Assembly: GCF_016711335.1 (NCBI RefSeq)
Contig: NZ_JADJTF010000001.1
Span: forward strand, 3,720,001 to 3,784,000
DNA: 64,000 nt
Source: Thiofilum sp.
GTDB taxonomy: Bacteria; Pseudomonadota; Gammaproteobacteria; Thiotrichales; Thiotrichaceae
Direction of reading: 5' to 3'
Under the pieces are notes generated by a model. It was not told the origin of the DNA. It did not search any database and worked only from the letters and a program-made list of their open reading frames with translations. Shown here piece by piece: positions 35,434-43,086 of the stretch (positions are counted from its first letter, which is position 1; every line of letters starts with the position of its first letter). The position numbers and the translations under genes were made by a program.

Positions 35434-35883
35434 TCACTCCCTGAAAAGCCATTTAATCAGGCTAGCCCATAAACCTGTTCCCTTCTTTTGAGTAATTGTA
35501 TTGTGGCTTTGGGTTGATGGAAGTTCTACTTTTAGAGGTGTATTAACAATTTTTCGTTTGGCGATCAAATCTTTTTCACGCCCATTTCTGATTTGTTCAT
35601 CACTCCAATCACTTGCCCACTGTACCTTACCGTTTTGAATAAAATAATGTGACCGACAGGGCAAAGACCAGTTTCCAATCGATGGATGGAGAGTGATGGA
35701 TTGACCATCAAAAATCATTTTCCAGTCATTGGGACTTAGTGGGGTTATAACCTCTTGCCCACATCCACAGCAACATAGATGAGACATAGTGACAAAATCA
35801 AGAGCAATGTACAGCACTCCTGATTCAGGATTATCTGGAAAGCTATTAACAAAGCGATGTTGCAGTCTATCAATGCGACTCAT
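35434..35883 (-). CDS. DUF6527-type zinc-binding protein of a ubiquitin-like system
   Basis: A 149-residue protein with a probable metal site: SHLCCCGCGQEV (C37-C41) and LPCRSHYFI (C76, H79) around a TLHPSIGNW core. This matches the DUF6527 type that is typically encoded after an E1/ThiF gene and a multi-ubiquitin gene. It overlaps the E1 gene by 4 bases. Role is unknown; a zinc-ribbon-like adaptor or ligase-like helper is a guess. The C-terminus (residues 120-149) is a low-complexity tail ending in an aromatic stretch. Confidence 0.75.
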   Translation of the reverse strand: MSRIDRLQHRFVNSFPDNPESGVLYIALDFVTMSHLCCCGCGQEVITPLSPNDWKMIFDGQSITLHPSIGNWSLPCRSHYFIQNGKVQWASDWSDEQIRNGREKDLIAKRKIVNTPLKVELPSTQSHNTITQKKGTGLWASLIKWLFRE

Positions 35884-37058
35884 GCGACATCCTCGTTCAA
35901 TAAATGATTTCCGTCTAATGTAAAAATACTGTGATGTTCTTGCTCAGTATCCTTGTAAAACTTCCAGTACTTCTTCCAGCGAATCACAGCATAACAAGCA
36001 TTTAATGCATTGAGTTCTGCTATTTGGATGTTTTGAGCATAAGGGTTATCACCCTCATCGTTTGAAGCGAGGGGGATACGAGAACGCATATGGACATGAT
36101 CACGATGCTGGGGTGTACTGGTTGTTGTACGCAACGCCCCAATTAAAAAGCCATCCACTACCTGCAACCCCATCCCAACATCAATAAATGGGATATTGAA
36201 TTGCTCAAGAGCCTGAATAATAGGTCTTTTGGCTGCATTATTGTCGATGCAGATAAATACAAACTCATGGTTACGAAGCAGTTCAACGTTGTTTGGTTCA
36301 ATAGCTATGTTATGAGGAACTATGCCTCTGTGCATCAGCTTATAAGTTGAAGCTAAATACTCCACTTTTGATGGTCTGGCAGATAACTGTTCGATTGAAG
36401 CAGCTCCAGGAGTTCTGAAAGCATTGTGTTGCTCAAAGGTATCAGCATCATAAAGGTGAATTTGTTTTACTGGTGTCTTAGTAACAAAATCAAGTATATA
36501 TGAGCCGGTTCCTCCTAAACCAATAATAGCTACAGAGTTACGCTTGAGCTTCTGAGCTATTGAAGTAATTCCCGCACGACTAGATGCATTATCAATATAT
36601 GTGAATGGAGAGTCATCAGAAGCTTCAATAATACGACCAGTACGCGCTGTCTCGCTGGGGTCTATAGCTTCTGCATGGCTACTTAACAAAGTAGCGTATG
36701 TTGTCATTTTCTCATGATAATCGACATAACCAGATTGCGGCTTGCTTGAAAAGCTATGATTTACAAAAATTTCACCAACCATCATTGTTGATGATTGGTG
36801 GCGAATCTTTTCTAATGGCTTGCCTTCTGTATCACAGGGATAATCACCTGAAAACATAACTACGTGTGTATTAGGTCTGTTCGTTTTATCACCAGATAAA
36901 TCTAAAGTCGAAATTAAGATGCCTTTGCAAATTTGACGACTTTTATTTACATAAGGAATATTTCTTAATATCAGATGTCCATACTCAATGCTAACCTCGT
37001 AACCATCCTTGAGAAGGCGAGCAAGATCATGGTTATGACTTATCAGTTGCTGAGACAT
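35880..37058 (-). CDS. E1-like ThiF-family adenylyltransferase of a ubiquitin-like system
   Basis: A 392-residue protein. The C-terminal half is a ThiF/E1 domain: nucleotide loop VAIIGLGGTGSY (residues 177-187), YDADTFEQHNAFR (acidic and Asn/Arg residues that bind ATP) and FVFICIDNNAAKRPI. The N-terminal 150 residues form a separate domain that fits DUF6791-type E1 partners. It should adenylate the C-terminus of a ubiquitin-like protein. Its start overlaps the end of the multi-ubiquitin gene by 26 bases. No classical CxxC zinc pair is seen; candidate catalytic cysteines are not obvious. Confidence 0.82.
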   Translation of the reverse strand: MSQQLISHNHDLARLLKDGYEVSIEYGHLILRNIPYVNKSRQICKGILISTLDLSGDKTNRPNTHVVMFSGDYPCDTEGKPLEKIRHQSSTMMVGEIFVNHSFSSKPQSGYVDYHEKMTTYATLLSSHAEAIDPSETARTGRIIEASDDSPFTYIDNASSRAGITSIAQKLKRNSVAIIGLGGTGSYILDFVTKTPVKQIHLYDADTFEQHNAFRTPGAASIEQLSARPSKVEYLASTYKLMHRGIVPHNIAIEPNNVELLRNHEFVFICIDNNAAKRPIIQALEQFNIPFIDVGMGLQVVDGFLIGALRTTTSTPQHRDHVHMRSRIPLASNDEGDNPYAQNIQIAELNALNACYAVIRWKKYWKFYKDTEQEHHSIFTLDGNHLLNEDVA

Positions 37059-37339
37059 TGAAATGCATCCCCTTTGTTATCTTGATAGACTCTCCTTCAA
37101 TCAACGTTCCCTCTGGACGTTCACCACAACCCTTGCGGTAACTGACAGTAAATGAGGTGTTTGGCCCTTCCTGAAACTCAGGAAATGCAAGCTTTACAAG
37201 CTCCAGAAATGTAATCTTTCCAGGAGCAACATGTTTTTCACGCGTGTTGACAAAAATGATAATTTTCTCTGGTAGCCGAGAAAAAATACGCTCTGTGCCT
37301 GTAGCTTTTAGGCAAACTGTTTCATCATTTTTAATGGTT
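37033..37339 (-). pseudogene. multi-ubiquitin-domain gene, 3' fragment (third Ubl domain)
   Basis: The last 101 codons of a multi-ubiquitin-domain protein, cut off from its 5' part by the IS element. It carries the third beta-grasp domain (KIIIFVNTREKHV, ITFLELVKLAFPEF, SFTVSYRKGCGERPEGTL) and the family ending MHFNVSATDKS. Removing the IS and one 9-bp duplication joins it in frame to the 5' fragment, giving 220 residues. A frame that begins inside the IS (minus strand, ATG at 37596) runs through this fragment, so a chimeric Ubl protein might still be made. Confidence 0.85.
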
Positions 37340-37348
37340 TTATCTTGA
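37340..37348. repeat. 9-bp target-site duplication, left copy
   Basis: TTATCTTGA directly before the IS left end, matching the right copy at 38744-38752. Confidence 0.88.
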
Positions 37349-38743
37349 CAATACTTCGGACAGTTTGGGCATGATTGAAAAATAGGCTGGAAGCCTCCAG
37401 TGTGGGAAGATGTCGTCAACCACGATAACAACCCCTCACCCCAGAAGCTTCCATGTCCACAATAGAAACGATTCTGAGCCAAATGTCCAGTGTGGCGAAA
37501 CCGCAGCGCCAGTTTTTGCTGACCTTGTTCAATGCGCTGATGTACCTGCCCAGCCGTGTCAACTTCCGCAACCTTGGACGTTACAGTGACTGCCATGAAA
37601 AGACTTTTTCACGCTGGTTTTCACGTTCCTTTGATTTTCTAGCGTTCAACCTGCTGATCTTACAGGATGTCCTGCATGGCAAGGGGGAACGTATTGCGGC
37701 TATTGATGCCAGTTTCGTGCCTAAAAGCGGGCGCAAGAGTTATACCTTAGACTGGTTTTGGAACGGCTCACAGGGGCAGGCGCAACGCGGACAAGAATTA
37801 TCCTTGTTAGCGCTGGTGGACGTGACCCACAACACACTTTACACCTTATCCGCCCGCCAAACGCCTACGTTGCCGCGCTCAACCCGCAAGGGTCAAAGCC
37901 AACCCGCCAACACCAAAGACAAAACCAAGGTGAAACACCCACCCTTCGTTGGTGCGCCGCTCCCCACGCGGATGGATAGCTACCTTGGACAGCTTCAACA
38001 CGCCATCACAGTCCTGCTGGGGTGTGGCATCCGTTATCTCGTCGCGGATAGCTTTTATGCCAAAACTAAGTTTGTCAGTGGCATCAGGGAACTCAACTTG
38101 CATTTGATCAGCAAGTTACGTCAGGACGCCGACTTACGGTGGCTGTACACGGGCGCACAAAAACCCAAGGGTCGTCACCGCCAGTACAGCGGCAAAGTCA
38201 GTTTTGACGACTTATCACGTTTTGAACGGGTCGGAGAGCTGGACGGGCAGCGTGTTTACACCGCTACTGTTAACAGCCCGACGTTCAAACAGATAGTGCG
38301 CATCGTCTATCTGGTGCGCGAAGCAAACGGCAAGACCGCTAGCGCACTGCTGTTCAGTACCGACACGGATTGCCCTGCATTAGACATCCTGCGTTACTAC
38401 CAAGCGCGTTTCCAGATAGAATTTTTGTTCCGGGATGCCAAGCAACACACCGGGCTGTGTGACTGCCAAACGACCCGCAAAGAAAAGCTGGATTTCCACT
38501 TCAATACCTCACTGACGGCACTTAACCTGCTCCGGCTGGAAGATCGCCAGCAGAACTGGGATGCCGGGGGCAACGGGCGCAGTGTCCTCTCCGTTGCCAG
38601 TGGGAAGATCCGCCACTTCAATGCCCATCTGCTCGAACGCTTTTCTCGCCACTTAAAACTCGACTTCAGCGCCATAAAATCCAGCCCAGCCTTCGCAGAC
38701 CTATGTAATTATGGTGCTATCGCCGCGTAAACTGTCCGAAGTG
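37349..38743 (+). mobile_element. IS4-group insertion sequence in the multi-ubiquitin gene
   Basis: A 1,395-bp element. Its ends are inverted copies of CTTCGGACAGTTT (left end near 37354, right end near 38742), with a 2-base difference in spacing at the extreme tips. It is flanked by an exact 9-bp duplication TTATCTTGA and encodes one intact transposase. The clean duplication and intact ORF argue for a recent insertion. The group is set by the transposase YREK motif; the exact family name needs a database. Confidence 0.9.
37453..38730 (+). CDS. IS4-group DDE transposase
   Basis: A 425-residue DDE transposase. Catalytic residues: D in AAIDASFVPKSG, D in YLVADSFYAKTK, and E in the YREK block YQARFQIEFLFRDAK (Y-x2-R-x3-E-x6-K). 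The N-terminal helical region (TFSRWFSRSFDFLAF) fits DNA binding. The stop codon lies 13 bases inside the right end. No frameshift is visible, so it is probably active. Its codon use is GC-richer than the ubiquitin-like genes around it. Confidence 0.93.
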   Translation: MSTIETILSQMSSVAKPQRQFLLTLFNALMYLPSRVNFRNLGRYSDCHEKTFSRWFSRSFDFLAFNLLILQDVLHGKGERIAAIDASFVPKSGRKSYTLDWFWNGSQGQAQRGQELSLLALVDVTHNTLYTLSARQTPTLPRSTRKGQSQPANTKDKTKVKHPPFVGAPLPTRMDSYLGQLQHAITVLLGCGIRYLVADSFYAKTKFVSGIRELNLHLISKLRQDADLRWLYTGAQKPKGRHRQYSGKVSFDDLSRFERVGELDGQRVYTATVNSPTFKQIVRIVYLVREANGKTASALLFSTDTDCPALDILRYYQARFQIEFLFRDAKQHTGLCDCQTTRKEKLDFHFNTSLTALNLLRLEDRQQNWDAGGNGRSVLSVASGKIRHFNAHLLERFSRHLKLDFSAIKSSPAFADLCNYGAIAA

Positions 38744-38752
38744 TTATCTTGA
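38744..38752. repeat. 9-bp target-site duplication, right copy
   Basis: TTATCTTGA directly after the IS right end; an exact match to 37340-37348. It lies inside the coding sequence for ...DSAQD. Confidence 0.88.
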
Positions 38753-39099
38753 GCACTATCTAAAATAAGTTCATGCTCATCAGGAATATTTGCGTAACGG
38801 CGAATATCAGTAGCTGAAATCTGTTCAGTACCCCATTCATAGCCTCGCTCATTGATAGTTAAAGAAAAGGAACGATCACTTTTGAAGGATAAAAAAGTCG
38901 GTTTTGTGTTTGGCCGTAACTCAATCATCTCTTCTAAACCAATTGAACGGGAAGTATTATTGCCAATTTCAATCAAAATGTAATCACTAGCTGGATTGAG
39001 ACCAGCATTTGCTCTGATTTGTCTTCCATTAATAACAGAATCATTAGTAGTGATGATTTGGTTATCTAAACAATATTCATAATGTTTTACTGTATTCAT
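38744..39099 (-). pseudogene. multi-ubiquitin-domain gene, 5' fragment (Ubl domains 1-2)
   Basis: The first 118 codons (plus two bases of the next) of the multi-ubiquitin gene. Residues 6-60 form one beta-grasp unit (YCLDNQIITTNDSVINGRQI) and residues 68-118 a second (FSLTINERGYEWGTEQISA). Read onward, it enters the IS and gains 14 foreign residues before a stop. The intact gene (118 + 1 + 101 residues) would be the ubiquitin-like substrate of the E1 that follows. The ATG has a GAGA ribosome site about 7 bases upstream. Confidence 0.85.
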
Positions 39100-39136
39100 A
39101 GTATTTCTCTAAAATTTTAGCCCTAATTAATCGAAG

Positions 39137-39159
39137 GCAGTAACTAAAACAATTACTGC
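39137..39159 (-). terminator. small hairpin between the 57-residue ORF and multi-ubiquitin gene
   Basis: GCAGTAA / TTACTGC forms a 7-bp stem with a 9-base loop in the leader of the multi-ubiquitin gene. It could be an attenuator or processing site; weak evidence. Confidence 0.35.
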
Positions 39160-39175
39160 TTTTGGCATCACACGC

Positions 39176-39349
39176 TTACTTTTCCTTACGCACTCCTTTG
39201 AACGGATTTTTATCAGAGGTCTTCACATCTATAAATTGCCCAGTAGAAGTGTCACGTTTTACGTAATGTCCAGAGGGGGTCTGCGTTTGTGAGCGACCGC
39301 GTACTGCACCTTTTCGATGCCCATCACCAGTAGGTGGATTTGTAGCCAT
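39176..39349 (-). CDS. 57-residue basic protein upstream of the multi-ubiquitin gene
   Basis: A short complete frame from ATG 39349 to TAA 39176, same strand as the ubiquitin-like genes. The product is basic and polar, with GDGHRKGAVRGRSQTQTPSG and then a segment YVKRDTSTGQF-IDVKTSDKNPFKGVRKEK. The composition and the GHxKGAVRGRSQ block look like a real small protein family I associate with defence and toxin neighbourhoods, but I cannot name it. It lies first in the probable ubiquitin-like operon. Confidence 0.6.
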   Translation of the reverse strand: MATNPPTGDGHRKGAVRGRSQTQTPSGHYVKRDTSTGQFIDVKTSDKNPFKGVRKEK

Positions 39350-39378
39350 GAAGCTATGCCCCTTAAATCAACAATCGG

Positions 39379-39456
39379 AAAATAAAAAATCAACTAAAGT
39401 TAAATTATGTTTATCCTAGAACAGATTGTCAATAGGTGTTAAAATAAAAATCAACT
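39379..39456. promoter_or_regulatory. direct-repeat operator candidate between divergent genes
   Basis: Two near-identical direct repeats, AAAATAAAAAATCAACT (39379-39395) and AAAATAAAAATCAACT (39441-39456), stand 62 bases apart between the small ORF/multi-ubiquitin genes and the XRE gene. A small palindrome AACTAAAGTT overlaps the first. These are good candidate binding sites for the XRE protein. The second lies just before the GGAGG of the XRE gene. Confidence 0.5.
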
Positions 39457-39468
39457 GGAGGAACTATT

Positions 39469-39831
39469 ATGTCAACCAAAATTGATCAAGCGAAGATAAT
39501 TAGCTCAAATATCAAACAGTTACGAGAAAGACTGGGTTGGAACCAATCTAAGCTGGCTAGCGAGGCGGAAATCACATCAGCCGCTTTAAGTAAAATTGAG
39601 AAGGGTGATGGCAGAGTTCCAACGATCGTAGTTCTTCGTAAATTAGCATCTGCCCTCAAGGTACAACCTTATGAAATAACAGGGGAACAGCCAGAGAACT
39701 TTTCTGAAACCAATGAACGAAACCGTGAGTTTTATCGACAATGGGAAGTTCTAGACAGTCTTCCAAAAGAAGATCAAGATATGCTCAAAGGCATGGCTGA
39801 AAGATTAAAGGAAATTACTGGAAACAAATGA
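39469..39831 (+). CDS. XRE-family HTH repressor
   Basis: A 120-residue regulator with an N-terminal HTH (residues 15-68: LRERLGWNQSKLASEAEITSAAL..KIEKG) and a helical C-terminal part. It has GGAGG 7 bases before the ATG and overlaps the ImmA/IrrE gene by 4 bases. XRE/ImmA pairs are damage-sensing switches in mobile elements: the protease cleaves the repressor. It likely controls the divergent ubiquitin-like genes. Confidence 0.85.
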   Translation: MSTKIDQAKIISSNIKQLRERLGWNQSKLASEAEITSAALSKIEKGDGRVPTIVVLRKLASALKVQPYEITGEQPENFSETNERNREFYRQWEVLDSLPKEDQDMLKGMAERLKEITGNK

Positions 39832-40658
39832 TTGAAGAACAAAAAGGGGCTTATGAGGCAGAGCAACTATTAGAAGAACTAGGATTTGATACACTTCCTA
39901 TATCCCCTTGGAAGGTTGCTGAGTCTATTGATAGTGATGGTTTTAGACTTGTTTTGGAAAAACAAAATTTTTCCTCTCAAAGTATCTTGGGCAAGGCGGA
40001 AGGCAACCATAAGGGAGCACTTGTTTATGTTAATGCTAATATTTCTGATAGCAGGCGATTAAACTTTACTGTATCGCACGAAATTAGACATGTTTGTATG
40101 CACATCATGCCCCAAAGAAAATTGTCATTTGAGTGCGGAAAGAAGGAAATGTTTGATTTTTTCAATGACCCTATTGAGAAAGAAGCGAATGGTTTTGCCT
40201 CTGGGTTGCTTATGCCAAAACGCTTGATTTATCAACATTATGATGGCGACGTAAATTGGCTAAATATATCCACTATTTCTGAATTATGCGGTACATCCCT
40301 TGAGGCAACCTATAGACGAATGAGTGTATTGGACAGCTTTCCTTCGGCTTTGGTTGTTCATCAGGATAGTAAATTTAAAAGATTCGTCGTCACACCAAAC
40401 TTTGGATTCCGCATCGAAAAAACTGTCTTAGCTTCATACCAGCTTGCACTTGCTGCTGTTATAAAGGATGAGCCGTATCCGTCAGAGTATGAAATTGTTA
40501 ATGCATCAGATTGGATAGACCCAAGTTTTAAAGGTACTACTCTCGAAAAGATATATTCAAGTACGATAATATTAAAAGGAGGCTTTACCTATACACTTTT
40601 AAGATACGATGATGATTGTATAAGGGTCGAAGATGATGAAACACAATACTTTTTTTGA
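39828..40658 (+). CDS. ImmA/IrrE-family metallopeptidase
   Basis: A 276-residue zinc peptidase with the HExxH motif H84-E-I-R-H88 in LNFTVSHEIRHVCMH and the third-ligand helix EKEANGFASGLLMP near residue 120. The C-terminal 100 residues may sense a signal. It is translationally coupled to the XRE gene, the expected partner it would cleave. Plausible role: derepression of the adjacent ubiquitin-like genes on infection or stress. Confidence 0.85.
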   Translation: MIEEQKGAYEAEQLLEELGFDTLPISPWKVAESIDSDGFRLVLEKQNFSSQSILGKAEGNHKGALVYVNANISDSRRLNFTVSHEIRHVCMHIMPQRKLSFECGKKEMFDFFNDPIEKEANGFASGLLMPKRLIYQHYDGDVNWLNISTISELCGTSLEATYRRMSVLDSFPSALVVHQDSKFKRFVVTPNFGFRIEKTVLASYQLALAAVIKDEPYPSEYEIVNASDWIDPSFKGTTLEKIYSSTIILKGGFTYTLLRYDDDCIRVEDDETQYFF

Positions 40659-40915
40659 GTTGAATTTTCAGCTTCATATAGATATGATTTTCCATCTCCA
40701 TGTATATATCAAGATTTGATTAATAAATGCCTCGATAATCTCACGCTTTTACAAAGCCATCAAGATTCATGACAAAATCATTGGGGGCTTTTATTACCAA
40801 ACTGCTTTTCAACTCAAAGCACAACCTAAACACTAATCCCTTAACAAAATACTAAGCGTGACTTTCAACAGTCACTCTCTTAAACTCATTATACCCCTTA
40901 AACGGAGTATAACTC

Positions 40916-41236
40916 GTGCAAGTCATTGGTATTAAGGAATTACAAACTAACCCTAGCAAGCTAACTAAGGTTTTTCAGGCAAAAGACTATTTATTAATCA
41001 CTAAACACGGTCAACCCTTAGGTTTGGCCTTGCCCTTTGATGAAGACCTAATGGCACAGGGTCTAATGCCTTGGTATGCACTCAAAGGGTTTCAAAGTGG
41101 GGATCTCAGCTTAGGTCAACTCAGCAAAATACTGCACAAAAACCAACATGACACCCTACGACTCCTCGACTCCTTGGTCATACCCGTTGCTGACTATGAT
41201 CTTGCCGAAGATTTAGAGGCTATTAATTGGCAGTGA
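40916..41236 (+). CDS. Phd-like/UPF0175 fusion antitoxin
   Basis: A 106-residue protein that joins a Phd/YefM-type N-terminal domain (MQVIGIKELQTNPSKL..LLITKHGQPLGLALP) to a UPF0175-like C-terminal segment (ALKGFQSGDLSLGQLSKIL..LLDSLVIPVADYDLAEDLE). The start is a GTG. UPF0175 proteins pair with DUF3368 PIN-type toxins, and a DUF3368 remnant follows with overlap. So the antitoxin survives while its toxin is broken. Confidence 0.72.
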   Translation: MQVIGIKELQTNPSKLTKVFQAKDYLLITKHGQPLGLALPFDEDLMAQGLMPWYALKGFQSGDLSLGQLSKILHKNQHDTLRLLDSLVIPVADYDLAEDLEAINWQ

Positions 41237-41358
41237 AAAAAGACGTTTTGTCCTCGACTCATGCATTGCCATTACTAGATCAGGCTATTGCTAATGGTTT
41301 TCGCCTTTCTGAAAAGCTATATCAACAGGCCCGCACTACTTTGCTTAGTCATGAGTAA
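41233..41358 (+). pseudogene. remnant of a DUF3368/PIN-type toxin
   Basis: A 41-residue frame starting at a GTG that overlaps the antitoxin stop. It matches only the C-terminal end of DUF3368 proteins (ALPLLDQAIANGFRLSEKLYQQ). The PIN catalytic part (about 110 residues) is missing, so it is a toxin with its body deleted. Its end overlaps the convergent bufC gene by 14 bases. Confidence 0.65.
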
Positions 41359-42118
41359 ACGCATACACCCAACCCTGTTGTAACCCTAGCGAGAGTATTT
41401 GTGGCAAGTACACCCCAAATTGCTCACTCAATTGATTTAAGGTTTGTCCCTGTTGCAGTGCTTGCACAAAAGTAGCTTGTTCAGAGGTTAGTGCATACTG
41501 GTGTAGCTGCTTTTTCAGACGATAAATCAGCACACGACTGGGCACAGTTAAATCAATGCTTTCTAATAACGGTTTGCCCTCATAATCCTCTGGCTGATGA
41601 GCTAACCATATCGCATGCATAGCATAAGGTGACTCCACCCACTGAGCTGAGGTAGGTAATTGGAGCACTACCCTACCCTGTTCTTCAACACTCAAAGTAC
41701 CCAATTGACTAAAATCACTAGGCGCTTGATTGACCCCATGCCATGCCTGTAAACGCCCCCACTCCAAACGCGCCACCTCCGCAATCCAAGGCATACTCAT
41801 CAGCGCGGAGTGCTTTGCAAGTAGCAGCGGAAACTCAGCCCCATACTCACTCAATGCCGTATGAGTAGGCGGATATTGATCAATATAAATTTCAGTCAAA
41901 TACTCAAAAAACTCCGCACCCACTAGCTGCTCTACCACCCCAAACACCGCACGCAAATGTTGCAATAAAATCCCTTGCATACTATGGCGATAAATCCCTA
42001 AACGCTGCTCTGCATTTAAGCGGGCGTCACTTTGAATCAGCTCACTCGCCACCTTTGCTAATAAGCTTTCATCAAATAAAGCATGAATCACACTCTGCTG
42101 GAGCTTAGTTAAGGACAT
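41345..42118 (-). CDS. bufC: BufC-type partner protein (DUF2063)
   Basis: A 257-residue DUF2063 protein: N-terminal helical domain (SDARLNAEQRLGIYRHSMQGILLQHLRAVFG) and a C-terminal domain that probably recognises the RiPP precursor. BufC/HvfC partners deliver the precursor peptide to the MNIO enzyme. It overlaps bufB by 14 bases and ends the operon. Confidence 0.83.
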   Translation of the reverse strand: MSLTKLQQSVIHALFDESLLAKVASELIQSDARLNAEQRLGIYRHSMQGILLQHLRAVFGVVEQLVGAEFFEYLTEIYIDQYPPTHTALSEYGAEFPLLLAKHSALMSMPWIAEVARLEWGRLQAWHGVNQAPSDFSQLGTLSVEEQGRVVLQLPTSAQWVESPYAMHAIWLAHQPEDYEGKPLLESIDLTVPSRVLIYRLKKQLHQYALTSEQATFVQALQQGQTLNQLSEQFGVYLPQILSLGLQQGWVYAFTHD

Positions 42119-42932
42119 GATTGAATACCTGTTGCGCTTGCTCCCGCTCTTGCATTAGCCGCTCTAGCGCAGGCAAATTATTATCCCACTCAATCAACGT
42201 GGGCACTGCCCCAAACCGCTGCAAGGCCTTCTCATATAACTGCCAGACAGGGGCATGAATTGCTTCACCGTGTGTATCAAGTAAATGTGTACCCTTATCC
42301 TCAAACCCCGCTAGGTGCATTTGCTGCACGCGCTCAACAGGAATCGCATTTAAGTATTCCAGTGCATCAAATTGATGATTAAAACTATTCACGTAAATAT
42401 TATTCACATCTAGCAATATTTTGCAGTCAGCCTGTTGTGCGACCAAGGCTAAAAATTCCCACTCAGTCATCTCAGAGTGTTGGTATTGCAAATAGCTCGA
42501 AACATTTTCAATCACCAGTTGCCGTCCTAAAAACTCTTGCGCTTGACCAATGCGCGTGACTACATGCTTTAACGTTTCTAGGTTATAAGGCAGAGGAATC
42601 AAATCATGCGTTAATAAACCCTGCGCACCTGTCCAACATAAATGATCGGAAATCCACGCGGGCTGTACCTGCTCTGCCAGTGATTTAACGGCTTGCAAAT
42701 ACTCAATATTGAGAGGGTCGGTAGAACCTAAGGACATACCCACACCATGCAACACTAGGGGGTAATAGTCAGCGACTTCTACTAAATACTCCTGCTGCAC
42801 CGAGCCTTGCTTGAGATAATTATCGGTAAGCGCTTCAAACCAAGGAATGGCGGGTCGCTCAGCTAGAATTTGGTCGACGTGTTGAAAACGTAAACCTAGA
42901 CCAACACCTTGAATGTTTTTAGTGAGTTGCAT
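42105..42932 (-). CDS. bufB: MNIO oxidative enzyme BufB (DUF692)
   Basis: A 275-residue multinuclear non-haem iron oxygenase with the DUF692 TIM-barrel ligand set: LHGVGMSLG, WISDHLCW, VIENVSSYL, LLDVNNIYVN, MHLAGFEDK and TLIEWDNNLP. These enzymes turn cysteines of a precursor peptide into heterocycles; for bufferins this yields copper-binding thiooxazole groups. The precursor here should be the bufA product. Confidence 0.88.
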   Translation of the reverse strand: MQLTKNIQGVGLGLRFQHVDQILAERPAIPWFEALTDNYLKQGSVQQEYLVEVADYYPLVLHGVGMSLGSTDPLNIEYLQAVKSLAEQVQPAWISDHLCWTGAQGLLTHDLIPLPYNLETLKHVVTRIGQAQEFLGRQLVIENVSSYLQYQHSEMTEWEFLALVAQQADCKILLDVNNIYVNSFNHQFDALEYLNAIPVERVQQMHLAGFEDKGTHLLDTHGEAIHAPVWQLYEKALQRFGAVPTLIEWDNNLPALERLMQEREQAQQVFNHVLN

Positions 42933-42964
42933 AATTAGGACTCATAGACTATCACCAACTGAGG

Positions 42965-43086
42965 TATAAAAAAGTTGTGTTGTTTTTCTGGAGCAGTCTT
43001 GGCGGCAAGGAAGCCGCCTTGTAGCGTACAAGGATGTATTTACAGCGACTGCGGAAGAGAAATAGCACGACTTTTGCTAGCTACTA
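42965..43086 (+). repeat. interspersed repeat copy 3 (MITE-like), inside the buf operon
   Basis: A more diverged copy (about 122 bp), sense on the plus strand, opposite to buf transcription. The internal hairpin is perfect (GGCGGC-AAGGAA-GCCGCC). The ends are worn (AAGTTGTGTTG instead of AAGTTATCGGG). The right end reaches the doxX stop codon, which appears to be supplied by the element. Boundaries are approximate. Confidence 0.78.
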
